64,000 nucleotides of DNA. Origin: Woronichinia naegeliana WA131. Lineage in GTDB: Bacteria > Cyanobacteriota > Cyanobacteriia > Cyanobacteriales > Microcystaceae. A program made the translations under genes and the position numbers. Where the stretch lies: NCBI GenBank assembly GCA_025370055.1, contig CP073041.1, positions 2,666,001 through 2,730,000 of the forward strand. The letters run 5' to 3'. This document shows positions 8,298 to 17,359 of the stretch, piece by piece. The notes under the pieces are model-generated. The model was not told where the DNA came from, made no database searches, and saw only the letters and a program-made list of their open reading frames with translations. How positions within the stretch are numbered: position 1 is the first letter of the stretch; every line of letters begins with the position of its first letter.

Positions 8298-8885
8298 GTG
8301 ACAGGACATTCTACCGATAGCGAGAACCCAATGTCGAGATACAAACAGAGAGCACAACTCCCTTGGTTTAGAGATTTGGCTTACTTTATCCCCCTATTGC
8401 TCTTGGTGACGCTATTCGTTTGCGTAATCGTTGTTAAAGGTTCTAGCCTCTTATTTTGTCTGCTCGTCAGTGGGGGAATGACAGTGGCGATCGCTTACTG
8501 GGGTCGTCGGCTGGGGATTTCCAAACAGTGGTTACTATTTTTCCAGTTTTTGGCGATCGCGCTAGTCACCAGTACCTTGTGGCTCAATTTTCTGGCTGAA
8601 CCGGCTAATGCTCAATTTTTCAAAAAAGCCGAAGATTTCTTTCAAAATACTCTAACCCAAGGTTCCACCACCACCGACAATACCCGCACGGCCATTAGTT
8701 TAGTCTTTAATGTTCTCAGAGCAATTTATCTACTTTATATTGCTGGCTCTCTCATTGGCATCATTAACGCTGTTCGGAAAGACGAAGATTGGCAAAGCGT
8801 AGCCAGAATTCCCCTATTAGTGATCATTGCTGTTACCATTGCTGATGTCTTGACCTCCTTTATTGTCGGTGAACCCAATAAGTAA
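8298..8885 (+). CDS. candidate VirB2-like pilin precursor
   Basis: This is a very hydrophobic protein of 195 residues from the GTG at 8298, or 184 from the ATG at 8331; neither start has a clear ribosome-binding site. A long N-terminal part with three hydrophobic stretches (about 28-48, 51-66, 78-100) ends in a signal-peptidase-like site AEPANA|Q at 100-106. The remaining 90 residues contain two membrane helices (about 132-153 and 165-188) joined by a charged loop (RKDEDWQ). A cleaved product with two helices and a basic loop is the VirB2/TrbC pilin pattern, although the leader is longer than usual. It is the first gene of the plus-strand operon. Function is inferred mainly from position and topology. 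Confidence 0.45.
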   Translation: MTGHSTDSENPMSRYKQRAQLPWFRDLAYFIPLLLLVTLFVCVIVVKGSSLLFCLLVSGGMTVAIAYWGRRLGISKQWLLFFQFLAIALVTSTLWLNFLAEPANAQFFKKAEDFFQNTLTQGSTTTDNTRTAISLVFNVLRAIYLLYIAGSLIGIINAVRKDEDWQSVARIPLLVIIAVTIADVLTSFIVGEPNK

Positions 8886-9050
8886 TGTGATCCGTGATGG
8901 CATCAATAACACGAGAATTATTTCTTAAAACTTAAAGCTTAAAACTAAGGTGACAAATCAATATGATCGAAATATGCCTCTGCCAAAACAAAATCGACAG
9001 AGAAGTTAGAGGGGCAAGGCTTACGCCTAAAAAGTAACTCAAAAACAACT

Positions 9051-9422
9051 ATGCCCCAGGAAAAAGATCCAGAATTTCGCCCCGTTAATCAAATCTTAGG
9101 ATCACAACCCTCCCTTGGCCCCATTCCCGCCGATCAAATTATTCCCTGGGCAGTGATTGCCTTGAGCGTTTACTTTATTATTAACGGTGTTTTTGGCGGT
9201 TTATTTGAAGATGACTTTCAAAGATGGCTCTGGATCGTGCTGATGACCGGCTGGGGAATGGCTACCTGGTGGATTTTAACAGGGGGAAAAAGTTGGCGTT
9301 TTCTCAGCAAATTAATAGCAGTGCCCACCTGGACAAGGGGATTTGCTCGGTATCAAAGCTGGTTAGAAATAAATTATGAAAGACAAAATCGGCAAACAAA
9401 GCGTCAAACTCGCCAGCAATGA
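9051..9422 (+). CDS. VirB3/TraL-like membrane protein
   Basis: A 123-residue protein with a Pro-rich N-terminus, two membrane segments (about 30-48 and 58-78) and a basic C-terminal tail (RQNRQTKRQTRQQ). Small two-helix proteins encoded immediately upstream of, and often fused or overlapping with, the VirB4 ATPase are VirB3 subunits in type IV secretion operons. Here the 3' end overlaps the VirB4-like gene by 47 bases, implying translational coupling. Sequence alone would not identify it, so the call depends on this arrangement. Confidence 0.55.
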   Translation: MPQEKDPEFRPVNQILGSQPSLGPIPADQIIPWAVIALSVYFIINGVFGGLFEDDFQRWLWIVLMTGWGMATWWILTGGKSWRFLSKLIAVPTWTRGFARYQSWLEINYERQNRQTKRQTRQQ

Positions 9423-12123
9423 AACTCGTCTCACCCCTTTTGAAGATGCGTTACATTTAGCTACCATGCTAAGGATCTCACTCTATGAACGGGATATCGG
9501 AGCCTATCTTTTAAATAAAAATTATCAAAAAGATCGATTTTGCTTTGTCTTTGGCTTTGATTGTCGCGGCATTCATACGACCTTAACCACTGCCCAAATT
9601 GATACCATTTTCAATAATTTGGAAGTTGGCTTAAAAGATATTCCCCTGAATGAGAAGATCACCTTTCACTTAGGTTCCTTTGGTTCTGACCATCTCCGCC
9701 AACAAGAACTCAATCAGCTAATTCAAAAAGCCAGTTCCAGGGATATTAAATATTTGTTAATGTCAGAAAAAGCCAGAACTAAAGAATTAAAAAAAGCGGG
9801 GATTCGTAAAGTTAAATTTTTGAGAATTTATGTCACCTATACAATTGAGCCAAGTGCTGATCAGACGGAGGACTGGATTGAAAAATTACTAGCGAAGTTA
9901 GAATTATCCTGGCTACAATTTAAAGGAAAACTGACAGAAGTTGAAAATCAACACCTAGAAACTTTAGTGAGCAATGCCTATAAACAGGGATTTTGTCGCT
10001 GGGAACAAATTCTAGGCAATCAGATGGGATTAGACGTGCAAGCTCTGACAGCCAAGGAACTTTGGGCGGATCTCTGGCGACGCTTTAATTCAACGCCTGC
10101 CATTGATATCCCTCAACTGATGGTCTTAGATGAAAAGGGTTTATCTGAGCAATCCTATTCGGAGTTAAGTAGCAGTAAATTACTTTTAGAAAACCTACAT
10201 AGTACTAGTTTGTTGATGGAGTCAGGAGTCCCCTGTGCCGATCGCCGTTGGGTGCATTTGAATAATCATTATATCGGGGTGATGACTTTTTTAGAAAAGC
10301 CAGGGGGCTGGCCCAATAAAATGGCCCAACTGCGCTATCTTTGGGATTTAATCGCTAGAGAAACTGTTGTTGATACGGAGATATTTTGTCAGCTAACCGC
10401 CGCCAATCCAACCTTGGTAAAAAACACCTTACAGCGAGTTTTAAAACAATCTAATATGTCTGCCAGGTTAGCTCAAGATAAGAATCAAACAATTGATGTT
10501 AATGCCCAACTCAAATTGCGTAAATCTGTTGCCGCCCAGGAAGAACTTTATGAAGGAGCCGTACCGATTTATAATGGCATTGCCATTTTAGTCCATCGTC
10601 CCCAGTTAGAACAATTAGATCAGGCTACTCGCTACATTGAAACCTGTTTTCAGCGTCCAGCCCAGGTGATCCGTGAAACTGAATATGCTTGGAAAATTTG
10701 GTTACAAACGCTACCTATTGTTTGGGAAGGATTATTGGCTAAACCCTTCAATCGTCGGCAATTATATTTAACCAGTGAAGTGCCTGGATTAATGCCTTTA
10801 GTCTTACCCAAAAAAGGAGATCAGGAAGGCTTTGAATTAATTACCGAGGAAGGCGGAACCCCAATTCACTTAGATTTATTCAATCAACATAAAAATCTGG
10901 CTCTTTTTGCCACTACTCGTGCGGGGAAATCGGTTCTAGTATCAGGCATTTTAACCCAAGCCTTAGCCCATAATATTCCCATTGTCGCCCTAGATTTTCC
11001 GAAGCCTGATGGGACTTCAACCTTTACTGACTATACGGAGTTTATGGGTAAAGAGGGAGCCTATTTCGATATTTCCAAACAATCTAATAATCTCTTTGAA
11101 CAGCCTGATCTGCATTTATTAACCCCTGAACAACAGCAAGATCGTCTTTTAGATTATAGTGCTTTTCTCGAATCCGCTTTGATGACAATGGTGTTAGGTT
11201 CCTCAACGGATAATAAATTATTAGCTCAAACGATTCGTTCGCTCTTAAATTTAGCTCTCACTGCTTTTTTTGCTGATCAAACTATTCAAAAACGTTATCA
11301 AGAAGCGAGGCAAGAGGGATTGGGAAGTATGGCTTGGCAACATACTCCGACTTTAAAAGATTTTTTACGGTTTTGTTCCCATGAACATTTACTCTTAGAA
11401 TCCGTCGGCGATCGCGTAGAAGAGGCATTAAATTATATTCAATTAAGACTCAGATTTTGGTTGTCCAGTCGAGTGGGAAAGGCTATTTCTGCGCCCTCTA
11501 GTTTTTCTAGCGATGCCCCTTTATTAGTCTTTGCCCTGAGAAATCTTTCGGATAATGAAGATGCTGCGATTCTTTCCCTGAGTGCCTATTCTGCGGCTTT
11601 GCGTCGTGCCTTAAGTAATCCGGCCTCGATATTTTTTATTGATGAAGCCCCGATTTTATTTGAATTTGATCAAATTGCTGATTTAGTGGGTCGAATGTGT
11701 GCTAACGGTGCGAAAGCAGGGATTCGCGTGATTTTATCGGCTCAAGATCCGGATACCATTGCCCAATCTAAAGCTGCTTCTAAAATCTTACAAAACTTAA
11801 CAACTCGCTTAATTGGAAGAATCCAACCCGTAGCTATTGATAGCTTTGTACAAATTTTAAAATATCCTCGCGAAATTATTGCTCGTAATGCTTCCGAGAG
11901 CTTTTTTCCTCGCAAAGAGGGTATTTATAGTCAATGGCTACTGGATGATCAAGGGGTCTATACTTTCTGTCGCTATTATCCTGGCTATGAACAATTAGCG
12001 GTGGTGGCCAATAATCCCCAGGAACAAACGGCTCGTCAAAAAGCAATGCAGCATTATAATGATAAATATGAGGCGATTTCTGTCTTTGCCCGTCAGTTAG
12101 TGGCTTCTTTAAGGGGAGGATAA
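9376..12123 (+). CDS. VirB4/TraC-family secretion ATPase
   Basis: The 915-residue protein has a Walker A motif at 512-519 (ATTRAGKS), with the usual first Gly replaced by Ala, and a Walker B at about 752-758 (IFFIDEA). Before the ATPase core are about 500 residues typical of VirB4/TraC N-terminal domains. After Walker B comes RVILSAQDPDTIAQS, the sensor-like region seen in VirB4. These hexameric ATPases energise pilus assembly and substrate transfer at the inner membrane. VirB4 is the one universally conserved T4SS subunit, which makes this the anchor for the whole cluster. It overlaps the VirB3-like gene and lies 14 bases before the VirB5-like gene. No relaxase or VirD4 is nearby. Confidence 0.85.
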   Translation: MKDKIGKQSVKLASNETRLTPFEDALHLATMLRISLYERDIGAYLLNKNYQKDRFCFVFGFDCRGIHTTLTTAQIDTIFNNLEVGLKDIPLNEKITFHLGSFGSDHLRQQELNQLIQKASSRDIKYLLMSEKARTKELKKAGIRKVKFLRIYVTYTIEPSADQTEDWIEKLLAKLELSWLQFKGKLTEVENQHLETLVSNAYKQGFCRWEQILGNQMGLDVQALTAKELWADLWRRFNSTPAIDIPQLMVLDEKGLSEQSYSELSSSKLLLENLHSTSLLMESGVPCADRRWVHLNNHYIGVMTFLEKPGGWPNKMAQLRYLWDLIARETVVDTEIFCQLTAANPTLVKNTLQRVLKQSNMSARLAQDKNQTIDVNAQLKLRKSVAAQEELYEGAVPIYNGIAILVHRPQLEQLDQATRYIETCFQRPAQVIRETEYAWKIWLQTLPIVWEGLLAKPFNRRQLYLTSEVPGLMPLVLPKKGDQEGFELITEEGGTPIHLDLFNQHKNLALFATTRAGKSVLVSGILTQALAHNIPIVALDFPKPDGTSTFTDYTEFMGKEGAYFDISKQSNNLFEQPDLHLLTPEQQQDRLLDYSAFLESALMTMVLGSSTDNKLLAQTIRSLLNLALTAFFADQTIQKRYQEARQEGLGSMAWQHTPTLKDFLRFCSHEHLLLESVGDRVEEALNYIQLRLRFWLSSRVGKAISAPSSFSSDAPLLVFALRNLSDNEDAAILSLSAYSAALRRALSNPASIFFIDEAPILFEFDQIADLVGRMCANGAKAGIRVILSAQDPDTIAQSKAASKILQNLTTRLIGRIQPVAIDSFVQILKYPREIIARNASESFFPRKEGIYSQWLLDDQGVYTFCRYYPGYEQLAVVANNPQEQTARQKAMQHYNDKYEAISVFARQLVASLRGG

Positions 12124-12137
12124 ATTTAGATAAAGCT

Positions 12138-12917
12138 ATGCGAAAACTTTGTTTTTTAACGATTTCTTTGACCTTGTTAATGGCCTTGCCGGCTTTGGCT
12201 GATTTAGGCCAGGTCTGGACGGATTTTCAGTCCTATTCTGGGGATCTCCAAAATTACCTCAGAAATAATTTTAATAAGACCTTTAACCCACTCAGTACTC
12301 CCGTACAAATTAATTTTGTTAATGCCCAGGGAGATATTGTGGTTCCCAATCCTATTTCCCTGAATGAAAATGTTTATAATGCCCTGACTCTCTATTCCCG
12401 CAGCGATCGCTTTGAAAATAATTCGGCAGTTTTTTCTAGTATGACTGGGGATGAAATTGATCGGCTTATGACGTTGGGTTCGGTGACAGCAAACTTGGGC
12501 GTTAAGGGTCAATTAAGGGTTAAAGATAAATTAAAAAATACCGAAAATTCCCTGAAAGTGATCACCAATTTTGCGAAACAGTTTGATGATCTTTTTATTC
12601 AATTGCAACAGTCGGTGGTGGGATTAGGTAACGCAACCGCGATTCCCCCTGCTTTAATGGCTCAGTTAACGGCTAATCAAGCTAATTTACAATTGCAGTC
12701 CATTAAAATTCAAACTGAGCAGGCTAAAATGGCGGCGGAAACCCTGGCTCAAGGCCTACAGAATAATCAATCTTTACAATATCAAAATCTTAATCTGGCT
12801 AATATTTCCCAACAAATGGCGATCGCCAATCGTAGCCAACGAGTGGAAACGGCGGCCGAAGCTGCCCGACTATTACGAGCCACCTCTCAAATGGATTTAT
12901 TGGGCAGAAGTCAGTAA
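12138..12917 (+). CDS. VirB5/TrbJ-like secreted protein
   Basis: A 259-residue protein with a clear signal peptide (hydrophobic 5-18, cleavage after ALA at 19-21). The mature part is almost entirely helical, ending with a long Gln/Asn/Ala-rich coiled-coil region (about 170-255). This matches the VirB5/TrbJ family of periplasmic, pilus-tip-associated proteins. In known operons virB5 lies between virB4 and virB6, exactly as here. Spacing to the VirB4-like gene is 14 bases. Family membership is inferred from signal peptide, fold prediction and gene order. Confidence 0.6.
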   Translation: MRKLCFLTISLTLLMALPALADLGQVWTDFQSYSGDLQNYLRNNFNKTFNPLSTPVQINFVNAQGDIVVPNPISLNENVYNALTLYSRSDRFENNSAVFSSMTGDEIDRLMTLGSVTANLGVKGQLRVKDKLKNTENSLKVITNFAKQFDDLFIQLQQSVVGLGNATAIPPALMAQLTANQANLQLQSIKIQTEQAKMAAETLAQGLQNNQSLQYQNLNLANISQQMAIANRSQRVETAAEAARLLRATSQMDLLGRSQ

Positions 12918-13010
12918 TCATTTCTCTTAAATTAGCTTTTAGTGATTTTGTAAAAATAGAAAATGTAAAATTCGGAAACTAGAAAAGTAGAAAATAGAAA
13001 ATAGGTTATT

Positions 13011-14057
13011 ATGAAAGACAAGTTATTATTTTTACTGTCAGAAACCGGTATTAACGATGTTTTTAATAGTGGTGTGACCACTGCCCAAAGTATTAGCCAA
13101 AGTTGGGACAACCAATGGATCAATTTGTTGCAAAGCAATGCCAGTGATAACATCTATCGTTCCCTCACAACTTTGGGAATTTTCTTTGCAGTGGGAACCT
13201 TACTATTTTTTATGATCCAATGGCTACGGGATGCCATTTATAGCGAGTTTTCCCGCCCTTTATCGGCTTTAATTTGGCCCTTTATCGTTGTTCTTTTATT
13301 AACCAATATGGGTAGTGGCAGTATGCTATCCAATTTAACCCTCGGAGTCCGAAATTTTTTAAATACGATCAATCAGCAGATTGTTACGACCGCGAATGGC
13401 AACCAAACCTATCAGCAAGTTTTAAATATGAGTGTGGCTGAGGAATTTGCCGGTTCTTTATTTCGTCCCTGTAGTGCTTTAGTGGGAGAACAACAACAAC
13501 AATGTTTTATTAAGGCCAACGAAAAAATGCAAGGCCTATGGCAGCAATACCGTAACTTATACGGCAATCAACCTTGGATTAGTCGTTTAGAAATTAAAGC
13601 CAATCAGATTACCTATAACACCGGTAGTGTCTCTGATACTAGTTTCAATGCCCTATTAGGATCAACCCTACAAACCAGCATTAAAAATTTTCTAATTTCT
13701 CTCCAATATGCTTTTCAAAATTTAATTGAAGCCACGATGTTATTAATCGCGGTTTTAGGGCCGATCGCGGTTGGCAGTTCTCTTTTACCCATTGCCGGTA
13801 AACCGATTTTTGCCTGGATTATTGGCTTTTTTGCCTTGGGAATTGCCAAAATGTCTTTTAATATTATGGCCATTATTACGGCCACTGTCATTATGAATGG
13901 GCCCGGTCAAGATATGAATACCGATCCCGATTTAATGTGGTTCATGATTTTTCTCGGCATCTTAGCACCGATGGTTTCTTTGACTTTATCGGCGATCGCG
14001 GGTTGGGCCATTTTTAGTGCCATTAGTCAGACTCATTTTAATTTAAGTAAGTTCTGA
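13011..14057 (+). CDS. VirB6/TrbL-like polytopic membrane protein
   Basis: A 348-residue protein with at least five membrane segments: about 48-68, 78-98, then a hydrophilic domain (100-220), then about 228-250, 255-290 and 312-345. The large central soluble domain followed by a cluster of helices fits the VirB6/TrbL family, which forms the inner-membrane channel of type IV secretion systems. It is the last gene of the plus-strand operon, 93 bases after the VirB5-like gene. The downstream region has no continuing gene. Confidence 0.62.
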   Translation: MKDKLLFLLSETGINDVFNSGVTTAQSISQSWDNQWINLLQSNASDNIYRSLTTLGIFFAVGTLLFFMIQWLRDAIYSEFSRPLSALIWPFIVVLLLTNMGSGSMLSNLTLGVRNFLNTINQQIVTTANGNQTYQQVLNMSVAEEFAGSLFRPCSALVGEQQQQCFIKANEKMQGLWQQYRNLYGNQPWISRLEIKANQITYNTGSVSDTSFNALLGSTLQTSIKNFLISLQYAFQNLIEATMLLIAVLGPIAVGSSLLPIAGKPIFAWIIGFFALGIAKMSFNIMAIITATVIMNGPGQDMNTDPDLMWFMIFLGILAPMVSLTLSAIAGWAIFSAISQTHFNLSKF

Positions 14058-14157
14058 TTTTTGAATTTTTTCTTGCTGTAAATTTTTCGTTGATTATGTC
14101 TGATGTTATCACGGAAGTCTTATCATCCCTTTTGACAGGAAAAGCTATCAACGAATT

Positions 14158-14435
14158 ATTTACCCCACATTCCGTACTTGGCAACAAGAATTTTAATTAA
14201 TACGAACAAGTCTAGATTAGCAGAAGTGCTTCCCCACAACGGTTTCAGGAATCACAATCTGCTGATCAACAAAAGTACGCCTCTTTATGCAGAACAAAAG
14301 CACTGATAAACGCACTACTATAGTCTTTCCTTCTCCGTCTATATCTAGTTTTGTGATGGCTAATGATGCCTGCATATAGCGTGTAAATTTTAAATTATTT
14401 ATTTTCTTCTAATTGGTACGGAATATGGGTTAAAG
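14158..14435. repeat. inverted-repeat-bounded segment, MITE-like
   Basis: About 20-bp imperfect inverted repeats, 17 of 20 matching, bound this segment: TTTACCCCACATTCCGTACT at 14159-14178 and the complement of GGTACGGAATATGGGTTAAA at 14415-14434. The interior of about 235 bases has no transposase. On the minus strand it holds a coding-like frame of about 52 codons from 14374 that I do not recognise. It looks like a non-autonomous element or an internally deleted IS. I see no convincing target duplication. Confidence 0.35.
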
Positions 14436-14697
14436 GAGGGTTTTGGGGCAATTCTAGGCGTACTACTATGTCTAAAAGCCTGAAGACTCGTAAAATAAAC
14501 TTGTTAATCCCGTTGAATTTTACCCCGTATTATGCGAACTAAAACCTGAAACCCTTGCTACAGGGCAAATTTAGAATTGCTGAGAGAATAGTTGATAGGG
14601 AATAGTTGATGATTGTCCATTTAAAAAGAGATCTTCCCCTTATTTCTCGTTATCTAAATTTAGATTTAGATAAAGTTTGCGCCATCATTTCTTACCC
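14436..14697. other. intergenic region downstream of glmS
   Basis: No gene is recognisable. Near 14585-14620 there is a short repeat of the AATAGTTGATAGGGAATAGTTGAT kind, related to repeats at 20648, 21640 and 48330. The region separates the VirB6-like gene from the convergent glmS. Confidence 0.4.
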
Positions 14698-16584
14698 CTA
14701 TTCCACCGTAACGGACTTCGCTAAATTACGCGGTTGATCCACGTCTAAACCTCGGCGGGCCGCAATATGATAGGCCAATAATTGCAAAGGAATGACTGCC
14801 ACAATCGGCGACAATAATTCTTCCACTGGAGGAACCAATAACAAATCATCAAAAATTGATCGCGCTTCGAGATCATCATTGGGAGTTACACCAATTAACC
14901 GCGCATCCCGTGCTTTGGCTTCCTGGGCATTGGATAAAACCTTGTCATGGACTAACCCAGGCATGGCGATCGCCACGACAGGAACCTTTGAATCTAATAA
15001 GGCAATGGGGCCATGTTTCATTTCTCCGGCGGGATAACCTTCGGCATGAATATAGCTAATTTCCTTCAGTTTTAACGCACCTTCTAAGGCGATCGGGAAA
15101 TTGATCCCGCGACCAATAAAAATAAAATCTTGCGTATCAGCAAAATCGTGGGCCAGGGTTTCGATCGCCTTTTCTTGTTTTTCTAAAATACTTTCAATTT
15201 GGGCAGGCAACTGACGCAAACCATTAATAATTGCGGCTAATTGATCCAAGGGTAAAGATTGATGACGATAGGCCAAATCTAAGGCAAGGAAATAAAAACC
15301 CATTAACTGAGCCGTAAAGGTTTTGGTGGCCGCCACCCCGATTTCAATCCCTGCTTGGGTATTAATAATCTGGCCAACCATATTGGCTAGGGTACTTTCG
15401 GGACGATTGGTAATCCCCATAATGCGGGGTTCGTAGGGAGAAGCCAAGGTTAAACGACGCTGTTTTTCCATTTCCAATGCAGCCAATGTATCCGCCGTTT
15501 CCCCCGATTGCGTCACCCCAATGGTTAGCGTATTGGGCGTAAGGGGGGTGGGAGAATAGCGAAACTCAGAGGCATAATGTACTGTCGTGGGAATGCCCGC
15601 CACTTGTTCTAATAGATACTTGCCCACCAAAGCCGAGTGCCAACTGGTTCCACAGGCGAGAACTTGAATATGCTGCAAATTATCGATTAATTCGGGAGCT
15701 AAGCCCAGTTGAATAGGAGAAGTAGGTTGATCGCTCTGCCAATGGGCATCTAAGTAAGTTTCCAAACAAGTACGCACTACCGCCGGTTGCTCATAGATTT
15801 CCTTGAGCATAAAGTGCCGAAAACCTTGTTTTTCAACGGTGGTCGAACTCCAATCGAGAGTACGGGGTAATTTCCGCAGACGATTCAAGGCAAAGTCATA
15901 AACCTCAACCCCTAATGGTGTTAAACGGGCAATTTCCCCATTTTCCAAAGACAGTACGGTGCGGGTATGGGCCACTAAAGCGGTGACATCGGAGGCACAG
16001 AAAAATTCCCCTTGTCCGAATCCCAAAATTAACGGGGCCTGTTGACGGGCCACAATCAATTCATCTGGATAATCTGCACATAAAACGGCGATCGCAAAGG
16101 CCCCTTCTAAGCGGGCAATGGTCTGTTGGATAGCATGGAGAAAAGCATCAGCATTGGTTTTATCAATATTTTTATAAATATCTTCCAGCAGGATCGGGAT
16201 TACTTCTGTATCGGTTTCAGAGTGAAAAGTATAACCCTTCTCTTTGAGTTCTTCGCGTAAATCCTGATAATTCTCGATAATGCCATTCTGGACAACCGCC
16301 ATGCGCCCACTATTATCTCGATGGGGATGGGCATTCCGTTCTTCGGGTTTCCCATGAGTTGCCCAACGGGTATGGCCAATGCCAATGCGGGCGGTATTGA
16401 CTTCCCGTTCTAATTTTTCCTTGAGATTGACCAGTTTGCCTTTGGCACGAATACAATCCACTTCACCTTCACTAATGGTTGCAATTCCGGCTGAATCATA
16501 ACCACGATACTCTAACCGTTCTAAACCATCGATTAAAACATTAATTGCAGTCTGAGTGCCGATGTAACCAACAATTCCACACAT
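14698..16584 (-). CDS. glmS: glutamine-fructose-6-phosphate aminotransferase (isomerizing)
   Basis: Makes glucosamine-6-phosphate from fructose-6-phosphate and glutamine, the first step toward UDP-GlcNAc for peptidoglycan and lipopolysaccharide. The 628-residue protein begins MCGIVGYIG, so Cys2 is the glutaminase nucleophile after Met removal. The GATase II domain (1-about 220) includes RYDSAGIA-type and HTRWATHG motifs. Two SIS sugar-isomerase domains follow, with the CGTSWHSA and SQSGETADT phosphosugar loops, and the conserved C-terminus DQPRNLAKSVTVE. Length is normal. No glmS ribozyme was noticed upstream. The next gene on this strand begins about 125 bases away on the 3' side of its own unit. 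Confidence 0.98.
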   Translation of the reverse strand: MCGIVGYIGTQTAINVLIDGLERLEYRGYDSAGIATISEGEVDCIRAKGKLVNLKEKLEREVNTARIGIGHTRWATHGKPEERNAHPHRDNSGRMAVVQNGIIENYQDLREELKEKGYTFHSETDTEVIPILLEDIYKNIDKTNADAFLHAIQQTIARLEGAFAIAVLCADYPDELIVARQQAPLILGFGQGEFFCASDVTALVAHTRTVLSLENGEIARLTPLGVEVYDFALNRLRKLPRTLDWSSTTVEKQGFRHFMLKEIYEQPAVVRTCLETYLDAHWQSDQPTSPIQLGLAPELIDNLQHIQVLACGTSWHSALVGKYLLEQVAGIPTTVHYASEFRYSPTPLTPNTLTIGVTQSGETADTLAALEMEKQRRLTLASPYEPRIMGITNRPESTLANMVGQIINTQAGIEIGVAATKTFTAQLMGFYFLALDLAYRHQSLPLDQLAAIINGLRQLPAQIESILEKQEKAIETLAHDFADTQDFIFIGRGINFPIALEGALKLKEISYIHAEGYPAGEMKHGPIALLDSKVPVVAIAMPGLVHDKVLSNAQEAKARDARLIGVTPNDDLEARSIFDDLLLVPPVEELLSPIVAVIPLQLLAYHIAARRGLDVDQPRNLAKSVTVE

Positions 16585-16709
16585 GAGAATGATCCAGAAG
16601 GGTAAAAAGGACTAAGTTAGGTTTTTATTTAGTGTAGTAGTTTCAGTCAATTCTGCAAGCATCCACTGACAGAGAAACGCATAAGAGTGACGATTCTGTC
16701 CTAACTTTA

Positions 16710-17264
16710 TTAAAACTTATCGGTTTCGGGACGGGGGCCAACGGCTCCAGGTTGATTGACAAAGAGATTACCAGCTGCCTCGTTTTGATAAATGCAGTCA
16801 ATTTTGGGTTTGCCTTCTAAGGGGCCGGTAAAGCCAAATGTATTCATGCGATTTTTACAAGCATTGACCTGCTGAGAATCCACCAATTTTTGCTGTTCTA
16901 GAATCGTCCAGTTATTACGACGCAGAACGCAGCCTGGTTGCATGATCGGTTGGGTGACGAAAACATTAAAGGGGTTAAGGGTGACAAATACCCGCATATC
17001 CGTAACAATCGCACTAGATCCGAACTGGATACAAAGTTCAGCATTAGGCGCACTTCGATCAATGACTTCCCGTGAAGCGACATTCTCTGGGTTAAAACTG
17101 GCCGTTGAGCTAAAACCAATTCCGACCCCTACTCCCAGCACAAAAATACCGCCAAAAAGAGCGATCGTGCCGTAGTTTATTTTTGATTTGGAGACTGGCG
17201 TTTCGTATTCCCTCTCCCTGGGGTAGGAACGGGGGGGCGTATAGCGAGGGGGTTTACGGGCCAT
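16710..17264 (-). CDS. DUF3172 membrane-anchored protein
   Basis: A 184-residue protein with a basic, Pro/Arg-rich cytoplasmic N-terminus, one membrane helix (about 34-51, LFGGIFVLGVGVGIGF) and an extracytoplasmic domain containing three Cys residues (ELCIQFG, PGCVLRR, NACKNRM, plus IDCIYQN). It matches the DUF3172 family, which is conserved in cyanobacteria and has no known function. The Cys residues could form disulfides outside the cytoplasm. It lies between glmS and the carboxypeptidase gene on the same strand. Confidence 0.75.
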   Translation of the reverse strand: MARKPPRYTPPRSYPREREYETPVSKSKINYGTIALFGGIFVLGVGVGIGFSSTASFNPENVASREVIDRSAPNAELCIQFGSSAIVTDMRVFVTLNPFNVFVTQPIMQPGCVLRRNNWTILEQQKLVDSQQVNACKNRMNTFGFTGPLEGKPKIDCIYQNEAAGNLFVNQPGAVGPRPETDKF

Positions 17265-17359
17265 AGACTAGGGGAAGGCTGATTGAAAAGGTTTTGAGGC
17301 TTCATTGTAAACAATTCTTTACCTAACCGCTAGGCAGGGGCAGATTATCATCCTTATCA

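Noticed and set aside
5962-14057. Integrative conjugative element
   Set aside because: No relaxase, coupling protein, integrase, tRNA target or direct repeats bound the cluster.
14698-16700. glmS ribozyme upstream of glmS
   Set aside because: The roughly 125 bases upstream of the ATG show no ribozyme-like pseudoknot and cyanobacteria generally lack it.
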